A stretch of 64,000 nt of DNA from Paenibacillus dakarensis (GTDB taxonomy: Bacteria; Bacillota; Bacilli; Paenibacillales; Paenibacillaceae): contig NZ_CDSE01000047.1 of assembly GCF_001373415.1 (NCBI RefSeq), forward strand, positions 1-64,000, read 5' to 3'. The notes beneath the pieces were generated by a model. That model was not told where the DNA came from. It did not search any database and was given only the letters and a program-made list of their open reading frames with translations. Below, one piece after another: positions 51,203 to 60,505 of this stretch (positions within the stretch are counted from its first letter, which is position 1; each line of letters opens with the position of its first letter). Position numbers and translations under genes: made by a program.

Positions 51203-52795
51203 ATGTATAAAATTTTGGTGTCGGATCCGATTAGTGACCTGGGTATCCAGCAGCTAATGGATGCTCAAGACGTAGAGGTAGAGAAAAAGACGGGCCTTTC
51301 AGAAGACGAACTGGTTGCTATTATCGGTGAGTACGATGGTCTTCTGGTAAGAAGCCAGACTCGTGTAACCGAAAAAATCATGAATGCCGGTGTGAATCTA
51401 AAAGTAGTTGGCCGTGCTGGCGTCGGTGTGGATAACATCGATCTGGAAGCAGCAACCAAACGCGGTATTGTGGTAATCAACGCACCGGACGGTAATACTA
51501 TCACTACGGCTGAACACACATTCGCCATGATGATCGCACTTGCTCGTCATATTCCCCAAGCCTATGCGAAGACCATATCAGGCACATGGGATCGTAAATC
51601 CTTCCTTGGCGTTGAATTGCGCAACAAAACCCTTGGTGTTATGGGAATGGGTCGTATCGGCAGCGAAGTTGCAAAACGTGCAAAGGCTTTCGGTATGAAC
51701 ATCCTCGCTTTCGACCCGTTCCTTACCGAGGAACGCGCTGAAAAGCTGGAAGTGAAATTAGCTTCCGTAGATACCATCATTCGGAATGCAGATTTCATAA
51801 CTGTACACACACCGCTTACACCAGAAACTCGTCATATGATTGCAAAACCGCAATTTGAAGTGATGAAGCCTGGGATGCGGATTGTGAACTGTGCTCGAGG
51901 CGGAATCATTGATGAACTGGCACTCGTAGAAGCCCTTGATGAAGGTATCGTAGCTGGAGCAGCATTTGACGTATTTGAGCATGAGCCACCTCAGGCAGAC
52001 CATCCTTTTCTAACACACCCTAAAGTCATAGTCACCCCTCACTTGGGTGCCTCCACCGTGGAAGCCCAGGAGAATGTAGCAATCGATGTTTCGGAGCAGG
52101 TGCTTCACATCCTGCGGGATGAGCCATTTAAAAATGCGGTCAACTTCCCTCTCATTGCCGCAAATGTGATGAGCAAGCTTCAGCCATACTTTCATCTCGG
52201 TGAAAAATTGGGCAGTGCGGTTGCACAAATTACAGCTCACGCGGTGAGCGAGATCCATGTTGACTATGCAGGTGAGCTTGCTGAGGTAGATACACAGGCA
52301 TTGACCCGTTATATTGTTAAAGGTGTACTTGAACGCCATCTAGGAAACGATGTAAACATCGTTAATGCAATGCATCTTGCAAAAAGCCGCGACCTCCATG
52401 TTATCGTTTCTCAAACACCAAAAACCAAGGGCTTCACCAATTTGGTGACTGTTACCTTGAAATCACAAAACGGAAGCGAGCGTCTGATTGCCGGCACATT
52501 GCTCCATGGCTATGGAGAACGGATTGTACGTCTGGATAAATTCCCGGTTGATATCGCACCTGAGGGATACCAAATTCTCATATCCCACAATGATATTCCA
52601 GGTATAATCGGACGAGTGGGAACTCTCCTTGGTGAGAATAATGTCAATATTGCCTCGATGCAGGTTGGCCGTAAAGTAATCGGCGGAGAAGCTATCATGT
52701 TCCTTACAGTCGATAAGGATGTCCCTAAAGAAGTGCTTGTTAAATTGACAGGACTTGCCGATCTTAATTCAGCTCAGGAAATCGTACTTAATTAA
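51203..52795 (+). CDS. serA: D-3-phosphoglycerate dehydrogenase
   Basis: This 530-aa enzyme commits 3-phosphoglycerate to serine. The NAD motif GMGRIGSEVAKRA (about 148) and the catalytic Arg/Glu/His blocks NCARGGIIDE (about 230) and HLGASTVEAQ (about 280) are visible. The C-terminal part has the intervening domain and an ACT domain (ILISHNDIPGIIGRVGTLLG, about 455) as a likely serine sensor. AAGGAGG precedes the ATG. It is controlled by the T-box. Confidence 0.97.
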   Translation: MYKILVSDPISDLGIQQLMDAQDVEVEKKTGLSEDELVAIIGEYDGLLVRSQTRVTEKIMNAGVNLKVVGRAGVGVDNIDLEAATKRGIVVINAPDGNTITTAEHTFAMMIALARHIPQAYAKTISGTWDRKSFLGVELRNKTLGVMGMGRIGSEVAKRAKAFGMNILAFDPFLTEERAEKLEVKLASVDTIIRNADFITVHTPLTPETRHMIAKPQFEVMKPGMRIVNCARGGIIDELALVEALDEGIVAGAAFDVFEHEPPQADHPFLTHPKVIVTPHLGASTVEAQENVAIDVSEQVLHILRDEPFKNAVNFPLIAANVMSKLQPYFHLGEKLGSAVAQITAHAVSEIHVDYAGELAEVDTQALTRYIVKGVLERHLGNDVNIVNAMHLAKSRDLHVIVSQTPKTKGFTNLVTVTLKSQNGSERLIAGTLLHGYGERIVRLDKFPVDIAPEGYQILISHNDIPGIIGRVGTLLGENNVNIASMQVGRKVIGGEAIMFLTVDKDVPKEVLVKLTGLADLNSAQEIVLN

Positions 52796-52838
52796 TTCCA
52801 TGTTCCACGTAGAACAAGATTAAAGTTTATCATTCAAC

Positions 52839-52871
52839 AAAAAACACCTTCAAAATAAGAAGGTGTTTTTT
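52839..52871. terminator. Terminator between serA and resE
   Basis: A 13-bp perfect stem (52839-52851 with 52859-52871) with A and T runs on both sides, between convergent genes. Confidence 0.88.
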
Positions 52872-52901
52872 GTTTTTTGTAATTATTTGATGTAATAGTT
52901 C

Positions 52902-54323
52902 CTATTCTGCAGGTATGTAGAAGGTGAATTCCGTGCCTTCTCCCACTACACTGGTAGCACTAATCGTTCCTTTATGCGTTTCTACAATATTTTTCACAAT
53001 GGCAAGACCAATTCCCGTTCCCACGGACTCCCCTCGAACACGGGCCTTGTCTGCTTTGTAAAACCGGTCAAACACAAAAGGGAGATCTTCTGAAGGAATG
53101 CCCGCTCCCTGGTCTGAAATCACGATTTTGACGGCAGCGCCCGTCTGGTTCTGAACACGGTCAGCAGTTATTTCAATGACCTTTCCAGAAGGAGTATGCC
53201 TGAAAGCATTATCCAATAAATTGGTCATTACTTGCTCCAGTTTATCTTCATCTGCAAACTCGAGCATTAAGTTGCCGTTTAATTTGCTCAATCGCAGGTC
53301 GATGTCCCGTTCTTTGGCCCTAACCGCGAATTTGCGGTACACACGCTCGCACAGCTCTCCTGCGTCCACTTTACGGCCTACTAATTCCGAGTGTCCCGCT
53401 TCCATTCTTGTTAAATCCAGAAGGTCTTTAACTAGTCTCCCCATTCGAAGTGATTCTTCATGGATAACCCGAATGAGTTCCTCCCTCTCTTCAGGAGTTT
53501 CAGCCATTCCATCAAGCAGCGCCTCACTGTAACCCTGCATCATGGATAGCGGCGTTCTTATTTCATGAGATACATTAGCGATAAAATCAGTACGACTCTT
53601 CTCAAGCTTCACCTGCTCTGTTATATTACGCAGAACAACAACCGCTCCTCGAATAACCTCATCCGAATACAGCGGAGCCATATGTGCCTCCCAGACCCCT
53701 TGTTTAACATGCAGATCGGTACTTTGGTCTTTGCCCTCATGCATCGTTTTATAGAACAAGGCGCTTAAAGGCTCGGGTATGACATCGGCATCCCAACCGC
53801 CGCCCTTTAATTCATCATCCCAGTGCAGACCCTGCCAATTCTTCATGACTTCCTGACCCGGAGGATTTGCCAAAATCACATTGCCATTGTTATCGAAAGT
53901 TATAACAGCATCGCTCATACTTCGCAAAACACTAGCCAAATGTTCTTTCTCATGGTTCAGACTGCGAATCGTTGTCTCCAGTTCAGCCGCCATATGGTTG
54001 AAAGTATTCGCCAGTTCTCCGATTTCATCACTCGTAACGAGATCCAGACGAGTTCCGTATTTTCCTTTACGAATTGCATTAGCTGCTTGGATCAATTTCT
54101 GCATTGGCTGAGTAATCTTTGTTAGGAGAAACAAACCAAAGAAAGTCGTCATCGAGAATCCGATAATCGACACATAGGTAAACAAACGTTTAATAGCTCC
54201 AGAATTCGTAAATACGGTATCTATATAAGGAAGCAGGAATAGACCGAGTATAAGCAAAACACATGCTACGAGGCAGGTAATTGTGATCCATAGCTTGCCG
54301 ACGAGCGTTCTCATGAAGTTCAC
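52902..54323 (-). CDS. resE: Sensor histidine kinase ResE
   Basis: This 473-aa kinase has two membrane helices (about 10-30 and 40-63), HAMP (about 65-120), a PAS-like domain (about 125-230), a His-kinase domain with NVSHEIRTPLSMMQGYSEAL (His about 252) and an ATPase domain (DQGAGIPSEDLPFVFDRFY; GTGIGLAIVKNI). The extracellular loop is very short compared with B. subtilis ResE, which has a larger sensor loop. The start is a GTG that lies directly after resD. It senses redox conditions and activates ResD. Confidence 0.88.
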   Translation of the reverse strand: MNFMRTLVGKLWITITCLVACVLLILGLFLLPYIDTVFTNSGAIKRLFTYVSIIGFSMTTFFGLFLLTKITQPMQKLIQAANAIRKGKYGTRLDLVTSDEIGELANTFNHMAAELETTIRSLNHEKEHLASVLRSMSDAVITFDNNGNVILANPPGQEVMKNWQGLHWDDELKGGGWDADVIPEPLSALFYKTMHEGKDQSTDLHVKQGVWEAHMAPLYSDEVIRGAVVVLRNITEQVKLEKSRTDFIANVSHEIRTPLSMMQGYSEALLDGMAETPEEREELIRVIHEESLRMGRLVKDLLDLTRMEAGHSELVGRKVDAGELCERVYRKFAVRAKERDIDLRLSKLNGNLMLEFADEDKLEQVMTNLLDNAFRHTPSGKVIEITADRVQNQTGAAVKIVISDQGAGIPSEDLPFVFDRFYKADKARVRGESVGTGIGLAIVKNIVETHKGTISATSVVGEGTEFTFYIPAE

Positions 54324-55040
54324 TTACTTCGGAACCTCCAGTTTGTAGCCTACTCCCCATACGGTTGTAATCATAGCCGCTGCTTCTCCCGATACCTTGT
54401 TCAGTTTCTCGCGCAGTCTTTTTACATGAGTGTCAACAGTCCGAAGATCTCCGAAAAATTCATAATTCCAAACATCCTTCAACAGCTCTTCTCTTGAGAA
54501 CACCTTGTCCGGTGAAGATGCCAGATAATGCAATAATTCATATTCTTTAGGCGTTAAGCTAATTTCATGTCCGCCTGCGGTTACACGGTGAGCATCATGC
54601 TCAATAACCAAATGCGGAAAAACAATACTGTTGCTTGGTGTTGTTTCTTTGGAAAGATAAGCGGTTGCAGATGAACGGCGTAAGATAGCCTTAACTCTGT
54701 ATATTACTTCACGAGGGCTAAAGGGTTTAACAACATAATCATCTGCCCCTACCTCAAAGCCTTGAACACGATTGATTTCCTCACCTTTCGCTGTAAGCAT
54801 AAGGATCGGTGTGGATTTCACCTGGCGCAGACGTGAGCATACCTCTACTCCATCAATTCCAGGCAGCATTAAATCTAAGAGCACGAGCCCATAATCTTCA
54901 TTCGTCGCCTTCTTTAGAGCTGTCTCTCCATCCTCGGCTTCATCGATTTCATATCCTTCTTTCTCAAGATACATTTTAAGCAAACGCCTAATGCGTTCTT
55001 CATCGTCTACTACGAGGATACGATTTCCAAGCTCTGTCAT
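54324..55040 (-). CDS. resD: Response regulator ResD
   Basis: This 238-aa OmpR-type regulator has a receiver domain (VVDDEERIRRL near 9; LVLLDLMLPGIDGVEVC, Asp about 53; Lys in VVKPFSPREV) and a winged-helix DNA-binding domain (SLTKEYELLHYLAS type, about 165; YKLEVPK end). ResDE controls cytochrome c biogenesis, qcrABC and anaerobic genes in Bacillus. The ATG at 55040 has AAGGAG 9 bases upstream. It is followed directly by resE. Confidence 0.93.
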   Translation of the reverse strand: MTELGNRILVVDDEERIRRLLKMYLEKEGYEIDEAEDGETALKKATNEDYGLVLLDLMLPGIDGVEVCSRLRQVKSTPILMLTAKGEEINRVQGFEVGADDYVVKPFSPREVIYRVKAILRRSSATAYLSKETTPSNSIVFPHLVIEHDAHRVTAGGHEISLTPKEYELLHYLASSPDKVFSREELLKDVWNYEFFGDLRTVDTHVKRLREKLNKVSGEAAAMITTVWGVGYKLEVPK

Positions 55041-55153
55041 CGGTAACATCTCCTTCATTATCATAGAGGAAAATCAGAATGGTCCTCATCGACTTTAACC
55101 GAGGACCTTCTGATTAATTCTAATAGATTACACACTTTTATAACATTATCATA

Positions 55154-56407
55154 TTATTCAGTTCCAGCATAGGAATGGAGCCCTGCAATAATTAAATTTA
55201 CACCGACGAGTGTAAACATCACGACGATAAAGCCAATAACAGTAAGCCAGGATGATTTCTTTCCCTGCCAACCTTTGGATAACCGCAGGTGTAAATATAC
55301 ACTATAAAACAGCCAGGTAATAAGAGCCCATACTTCTTTCGGGTCCCAGCCCCAGAAACGTCCCCAAGCGATTTGTGCCCAAATCATAGCGAATATTAAT
55401 CCACCCAGTGTAAATACAGGGAAGCCAATCGCAATCGCCCGGTAACTGATTTCATCCAAATCATCCGGATCAAGCTTATTCAATGCTGGCTGAATAACCT
55501 TAGCCAGTGGTCTGCGTAATATCAGTCGAATAATTCCATAAATGATCAAGCCGCTAAGAATCGACCAAATAACTGTATTCAATTTACGACCTGCATTTGC
55601 GCCATGCATCCATGAAGGTGCATTAAAGAGTGGAGATTTCATTCCCAGGAAAGACTGCATCTCGTTAACTTCACTATTATAAGGAGCTACAATAGGAGGC
55701 ATATCATATTCCACTTTAACTATTTTACTAATTTCTGTTTTAGGGTCAACATTTGTCTGATTAAATTCTGCATGATAACCCGCTGCACGGAAGCTGTAGA
55801 CAGAAACGATAAATCCGATTAGCACGACAATAGCAAACATGCAAAGCTCCAACCACCGCTGTTCCCGGCGAGCGGACTTGTCTTTATTATTGAAATTAAC
55901 CGTCCGCAGCAAATGCATCAAACCAGCAATAAAGCCTACTGCAAAAAATGCATCACCCAGGGCCGCTAACGTGACATGAATGCCGAGCCAGTATGATTTC
56001 AAGGAAGGAATCAACGGCTGAACTTCCTGTGGGAACACTGCAGCATAAGCCATAATAATGATTGCAAGCGGCAGTGCAAATAGTCCAAGCATCGATTTTT
56101 TATAAAGAATAAACAAGACCAGAAATGCAATCATAATAGCCATTGATAAGAACGTCATAAATTCATACATGTTGCTGACAGGCACATGTCCTGATCCTGC
56201 CCAACGTGTAAAGAAGTAAATCAGATGACAGAGAAGACCGATGGTAGACGTGATAAAGGCAATTTTACCCCATTTAGCAACATGAACCTCCGGATCTGTC
56301 TTTCTGAAGCGTTTGCCTAAAATCGCTACTCCGTAAAAACTAAATGACAAACAATACAGCAAAAATGCCACTATAAATACATCACTACTAAAATCCACTA
56401 ATGTCAT
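55154..56407 (-). CDS. resC: Cytochrome c biogenesis protein ResC (CcsA/CcsB type)
   Basis: This 417-aa membrane protein has about eight to ten helices and the heme-handling tryptophan-rich motif WGRFWGWDPKEVWALITWL (about 338-356). Conserved His residues lie in IHVTLAALGDA and the late LHLRLSKGW. It exports and presents heme for ligation to apocytochromes such as QcrC. It overlaps resB by 4 bp (ATGA). The length agrees with Bacillus ResC. Confidence 0.94.
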   Translation of the reverse strand: MTLVDFSSDVFIVAFLLYCLSFSFYGVAILGKRFRKTDPEVHVAKWGKIAFITSTIGLLCHLIYFFTRWAGSGHVPVSNMYEFMTFLSMAIMIAFLVLFILYKKSMLGLFALPLAIIIMAYAAVFPQEVQPLIPSLKSYWLGIHVTLAALGDAFFAVGFIAGLMHLLRTVNFNNKDKSARREQRWLELCMFAIVVLIGFIVSVYSFRAAGYHAEFNQTNVDPKTEISKIVKVEYDMPPIVAPYNSEVNEMQSFLGMKSPLFNAPSWMHGANAGRKLNTVIWSILSGLIIYGIIRLILRRPLAKVIQPALNKLDPDDLDEISYRAIAIGFPVFTLGGLIFAMIWAQIAWGRFWGWDPKEVWALITWLFYSVYLHLRLSKGWQGKKSSWLTVIGFIVVMFTLVGVNLIIAGLHSYAGTE

Positions 56408-58098
56408 AGCTTGCTCCCCCTATTATTCTCCAATGACTTCTCTTCCACTTCGATATTCATTTGCTTGAATACAGCCGATATTTCCCTTCGCAATCCAAAC
56501 CAGTTCTTGTTCGTATGCGCTCCCAAAGTCAGCATTCCATCATCAATTCTAAGCCATATACGGCGGTGCTGGAAATAGAAGCCCATAATCAGGCCAAGCA
56601 TGGCTATTGCTGCTCCAATCCATATAAAAGGCATAACTTTATCGACGCGTACATTCAAATAAGTGGTGGATTTCGATAAGTCGACATCCTCCATGCTCAT
56701 TACATCCAAGTTGAGGGGAATACTTCCTCCGGCAAGCTGGGCATTAAGTGCATCCTGCTGAAATCGTTCCTTGTCAATTTGTTTCGGAAAGTAGAAATAT
56801 TGCACGCCATCTTCCGGCAGATCAGGTCCATAAATCTGGAATAAATAGGCCGGTGCATTTTGATTCGATGACATATTCGCAGGTTTCCCCTGATCGTTTA
56901 GACCAAAGTCCGAAAATTTCTCTTTCAGCTTGAGGGTATAGGCTCCAACCTTGTATTCGCGTTCCGGATCCCTAATGTTCAATGTAAACTTTCCATATTC
57001 TTCACCCGTCTGGGCATTTACCAATACTGGTGAAACCGAACGCAAGACAGGATTCAGATCATAGTCGAACTGATAGGCCATGAGTCCTTTATAATTCATA
57101 GGATCATTCACTTGGATATTATGACGATCCACTTCAATCAGTTTCGGCTCTTTCGTCAGATCATCACAATCGGATTCACATCTGTAAAGAATCGCCTTTG
57201 TTTCGAACTTCTTAGGCAGAACCTTGCCCTTGCCTTTAAATTCATTAGGCATGTCGTCCTCTGTATAAAACTCTACCGAAAAACCGTCATTCTCCAGGTA
57301 ATAGCTTGTGTCCGGAATTTTTTTGGCTTCCCCTTCAGGGAATCCGATATGTACATCCATATGCATTCCCGGCAAGCCTCTGGCAAGCACGGCCAGCAGG
57401 AAAACAATGAGGCCAATATGAAGTACATAAGGCCCCCAGCGGCTGAAGCGCTGCTTCTCTGCGAGCAAAGTGCCTCCATCCGTTCGAACACGGTAGCCTT
57501 TTTTACGAATAATAGGCTTGACCTTCTCTACCCATTCCGTTCCGTCCCCGTTAATCGAAGTCTGGTAAGTTACCTTTTGGCGGGTAAGAAAGGATATATG
57601 CTTCGGGATACGCTGCCTGCTAAGAGCTTTGTACAATGGCAGAACCCTGTCAAGACTGCATATTACAAGCGAAGCTCCAATCATAACCAATAAAAGCACA
57701 AACCACCAGGAGGTATATGTATGAGAAAGACCGAGCAAATAATAAATGTGACCCAACTGCCCATATTCTTCCTTGTAGTAAACAGACGGATCAATGTTTA
57801 GGAATGTGCTTTCCTGAGGATAAATGGTCCCGAGCATGGAGCCAACCAACGTGAAAACAATCAAATAAATGGCGACTTTAACCGAGGAAAAAAAGTTCCA
57901 GATACGATCAATGACACCCGGATTGGATTTCTGCGAACGGCGGGCTACTCCATCATAGCGCATTTCAAGGATAGGCTGAGATTCCGCCTCTTCCGTCAAC
58001 GGTTTTCCGCATGCCTCGCATAACTCGGTGCCAACCGGATTTTGGTGGCCGCATTCGCATTTCGTGTTTGTTATTAAAGAATGTTTCTCCTGACTCAT
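56404..58098 (-). CDS. resB: Cytochrome c biogenesis protein ResB (Ccs1 type)
   Basis: This 564-aa membrane protein works with ResC in heme ligation. Three membrane helices (about 72-92, 133-155 and 222-243) precede a large extracytoplasmic domain (about 245-500), and a final helix lies at about 500-520. An N-terminal zinc-ribbon-like extension (CECGHQNPVGTELCEACG, about 14-31) is a distinctive feature not seen in classic ResB. The start overlaps the resA stop (ATGA), and resC overlaps its end. Confidence 0.93.
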   Translation of the reverse strand: MSQEKHSLITNTKCECGHQNPVGTELCEACGKPLTEEAESQPILEMRYDGVARRSQKSNPGVIDRIWNFFSSVKVAIYLIVFTLVGSMLGTIYPQESTFLNIDPSVYYKEEYGQLGHIYYLLGLSHTYTSWWFVLLLVMIGASLVICSLDRVLPLYKALSRQRIPKHISFLTRQKVTYQTSINGDGTEWVEKVKPIIRKKGYRVRTDGGTLLAEKQRFSRWGPYVLHIGLIVFLLAVLARGLPGMHMDVHIGFPEGEAKKIPDTSYYLENDGFSVEFYTEDDMPNEFKGKGKVLPKKFETKAILYRCESDCDDLTKEPKLIEVDRHNIQVNDPMNYKGLMAYQFDYDLNPVLRSVSPVLVNAQTGEEYGKFTLNIRDPEREYKVGAYTLKLKEKFSDFGLNDQGKPANMSSNQNAPAYLFQIYGPDLPEDGVQYFYFPKQIDKERFQQDALNAQLAGGSIPLNLDVMSMEDVDLSKSTTYLNVRVDKVMPFIWIGAAIAMLGLIMGFYFQHRRIWLRIDDGMLTLGAHTNKNWFGLRREISAVFKQMNIEVEEKSLENNRGSKL

Positions 58099-58622
58099 TG
58101 TTCATTCACCAACTGTTCGATTTGTTTGTCCAAAGTGCTTAAGTCTAGTTCCCCTATCTTTATGTGAACGATTTCGCCTTTAGACGACACAAAATAGGTT
58201 GCCGGCATGGGGCCAACCTTGTAATCTCCTACCGTATCGCGATCAGGGTCCATCAGTATGGGGAATTTCACACCGGTTTTTGCAACAAAATTTTCAACCG
58301 TCATTTTGTCTTCCCCGGCATTTATGCCTATTACTTCGACTCCCTTGCTCACCCATTTATCTCTCTGGGCTTGCAGTGCAGGCATTTCTCTCACGCATGG
58401 AGGACAGTAAGTTCCCCAGAAGTTAATGACCTTGGCTTTGCCGTCATATTCCTTCATGGTATGCACCTTACCGTCCAATCCAAGCAACTGAAAGTCAGGA
58501 GCTTTATCTCCTTCTCTAGGAATGCTGTCTTTCCCAGTAACTACGGTAGCCACAGCATAAGCACCCAATAGAACAATAATCAACAGGATGATGATTTGAA
58601 CCGTTTTCCTTGATTTGACCAT
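58095..58622 (-). CDS. resA: Thiol-disulfide oxidoreductase ResA
   Basis: This 175-aa membrane-anchored thioredoxin-like protein reduces the Cys pair of apocytochrome c before heme attachment. The anchor helix lies at about 8-30. The active site is FWGTYCPPCVREMPAL with CPPC at about 75-78, whereas B. subtilis ResA has CEPC. The cis-Pro motif GPMPATYFV is near residue 139. The ATG at 58622 has AAGGGTG about 11 bases upstream. It is the first gene of resABC. Confidence 0.92.
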   Translation of the reverse strand: MVKSRKTVQIIILLIIVLLGAYAVATVVTGKDSIPREGDKAPDFQLLGLDGKVHTMKEYDGKAKVINFWGTYCPPCVREMPALQAQRDKWVSKGVEVIGINAGEDKMTVENFVAKTGVKFPILMDPDRDTVGDYKVGPMPATYFVSSKGEIVHIKIGELDLSTLDKQIEQLVNEQ

Positions 58623-58748
58623 AAACAAAGCAGCACCCTTCCTATGACATTCATCATAACATTCGCAGCATGTGTGAACATCCTATGAACATTATAACGA
58701 AGTTTGTCATAAACGCCGCAATTCAATTTGAATATTATGTGTCAGGAT

Positions 58749-59504
58749 TTAACGTTTTTTGCGTGGACTTCCTTCAGGCTTAGCCGATTTTGCCAGCTGT
58801 GTCAGCGTATTAATTTCATCTGCAGTCAGATGACGATACACGCCTCTTTTTAAATTTTGAAGCAGAAGATCGCCATAAGAAATACGCTTGAGACGGGTTA
58901 CAGGGTGTGAGATGGCTTCAAACATCCGGCGGACCTGACGGTTTCTGCCCTCATGAATCGTAATGGAGATTACGGATTGTTTGTTATCCGGATCAACATC
59001 TTTATACTCTACCTCAGCCGGTGAGGTCATGCCGTCTTCCAGCATAATACCCTGGCGAAGCTTGTCCAGTTCGGTTCCATGCGGTACGCCTTTAACGGTT
59101 GCAAGATATGTCTTGGGCACATGATACTTCGGATGACTAAGCAAATTTGCGAATTCGCCATCGTTCGTAAGCAGCAAAAGTCCTTCCGTATCGTAATCAA
59201 GCCGTCCAATCGGATATACGCGTTCTTTCACGCCTTTCAGATAATCCGACACGATTTTACGGCCTTCCGGATCGGAGGCACTCGTGATGACACCTTTTGG
59301 CTTGTTCAGCATAATGTATACTTTTTTCTCATTCTTGATCGGTTTGCCAGCAACCGTGATGATATCTTGATCGGGGTCCGCCTTGGTACCAAGCTCGGTT
59401 ACGGTTTCCCCGTTAACCTGCACCTTTCCTTGCAAAATCAATTCTTCGCACTTGCGGCGGGAAGCAACTCCGGCCTGTGCCATAATCTTTTGTAATCTCT
59501 CCAT
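58749..59504 (-). CDS. rluB: 23S rRNA pseudouridine synthase
   Basis: This 251-aa enzyme has an S4 RNA-binding domain (about 1-60) and an RsuA-type catalytic domain with the Asp in RVYPIGRLDYDTEGLLLLTNDG (about 92-112, in two parts). INKPKG-type block VYIMLNKPKGVITSASDPEG lies near residue 60. The tail is basic (SAKPEGSPRKKR). The order rluB-res is as in B. subtilis. GAGGTG precedes the ATG. Confidence 0.94.
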   Translation of the reverse strand: MERLQKIMAQAGVASRRKCEELILQGKVQVNGETVTELGTKADPDQDIITVAGKPIKNEKKVYIMLNKPKGVITSASDPEGRKIVSDYLKGVKERVYPIGRLDYDTEGLLLLTNDGEFANLLSHPKYHVPKTYLATVKGVPHGTELDKLRQGIMLEDGMTSPAEVEYKDVDPDNKQSVISITIHEGRNRQVRRMFEAISHPVTRLKRISYGDLLLQNLKRGVYRHLTADEINTLTQLAKSAKPEGSPRKKR

Positions 59505-59524
59505 GTCCTTTTGGTCACCTCAAC

Positions 59525-59866
59525 CTAATGATACCCACCTGCAGGATAAATCACAAGCACGTTCCAAGGAAAATGTGTACCCGGGCAAGTTTCGTTATGC
59601 GGAAACAAAAAAAGCGGGGATATGGAAAATCGGCGGGAAAGCTCATAGATGATCTTGCTCGCCATAAAAAGCTGTATTTTCTGTTCATTATCCATCAATT
59701 CATAATCCCGGTTAAAATCCCCTTCCAGGCAAATGTGAATATAGTCAGATTCCATAAACTCGGGTGAAGCTGAAACCGAGCCGTCACGGCGGATGGTAAA
59801 ATCCCATTTTTCTTCCTTCTTCTTATCGCATGAGTTATTGTGTATGATAAATCCTTCGAACTCCAT
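59525..59866 (-). CDS. Divergent compact N-acetylmuramoyl-L-alanine amidase / PGRP-like protein, 113 aa
   Basis: The whole 113-aa protein aligns by eye with the amidase-2/PGRP fold (T7 lysozyme type). FIIHNNSC (about 6-13) is the first zinc-ligand His strand, WDFTIRRDGSV (about 21-31) the Tyr/His strand, YIHICLEGDFN (about 41-51) the central strand and PHNETCPGTHFPW (about 90-102) the second His and Cys. The helix between the first two strands is missing and the His-to-Cys loop is short, so the protein is smaller than known amidases. There is no signal peptide. It lies between spmB and rluB. Confidence 0.65.
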   Translation of the reverse strand: MEFEGFIIHNNSCDKKKEEKWDFTIRRDGSVSASPEFMESDYIHICLEGDFNRDYELMDNEQKIQLFMASKIIYELSRRFSISPLFLFPHNETCPGTHFPWNVLVIYPAGGYH

Positions 59867-59950
59867 ATCATCACCCTCTTCATACGGTCTGTGGATTCAT
59901 CAGTATATGCAGAGGCCCTGCCATGGATATGGTCATTTGACCTAATTAAA

Positions 59951-59985
59951 AAACAAAAAACCTGTTTATCCGAAGACAAACAGGC
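59951..59985 (-). terminator. Terminator after spmB
   Basis: A 7-bp stem (59961-59967 with 59978-59984) that includes the spmB stop codon is followed by a T run on the minus strand. Confidence 0.75.
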
Positions 59986-60499
59986 AGACCGCGATCGCTG
60001 CAATGAAACCGACTATATCCGAGAACAATCCTACTTTCAGTGCATAACGTCCATTCCGGATGCCGACCGCCCCAAAATAAACAGTTAATACATATAATGT
60101 AGTGTCCGTACTACCCTGAATGGTTGATGCAATCCGCCCAATCATCGAATCCGGGCCATAAGCTCGGATCAGCTCTGTTGTATATGCCAGGGATCCCGTT
60201 CCTGTAAGAGGGCGAAGAATTCCTAATGGCAGAACTTCACTTGGAACACCAAGCCATTGAAAGAACGGCGATGTCCAGCCAACCATATATTCCAGTGCGC
60301 CAGACGATCGGAACACACTAATTGCCACCATCATGCCAACCAGATGGGGAATAATCGATATCGCCGTTGAGAACCCGTCTTTGGCTCCATCTACAAAGGA
60401 CTCATACACGGGAACCTTCCTGGTAAAAGCATATAGCGGAATAAACGCGATCATGACCGGAATTGACCATATGGATATGGTATTAATCCACGTCAGCAC
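59966..60499 (-). CDS. spmB: Spore maturation protein B
   Basis: This 177-aa membrane protein (nucleoside-recognition/Gate domain family) has five or so helices. The pattern VDGAKDGFSTAISIIPHLVGMMVAI (about 37-61, in two parts) and GSTDTTLYVLTVYFGAVGI (about 129) are characteristic. It acts with SpmA in core dehydration of the spore. The start is a GTG with AAAGGGTG upstream. It follows spmA by 6 bp. Confidence 0.94.
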   Translation of the reverse strand: MLTWINTISIWSIPVMIAFIPLYAFTRKVPVYESFVDGAKDGFSTAISIIPHLVGMMVAISVFRSSGALEYMVGWTSPFFQWLGVPSEVLPLGILRPLTGTGSLAYTTELIRAYGPDSMIGRIASTIQGSTDTTLYVLTVYFGAVGIRNGRYALKVGLFSDIVGFIAAIAVCLFVFG

Positions 60500-60505
60500 C
60501 TGTCA

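Noticed and set aside
57112..57693. 193-codon plus-strand frame inside resB
   Set aside because: Antisense to a conserved gene; no ribosome site or family pattern.
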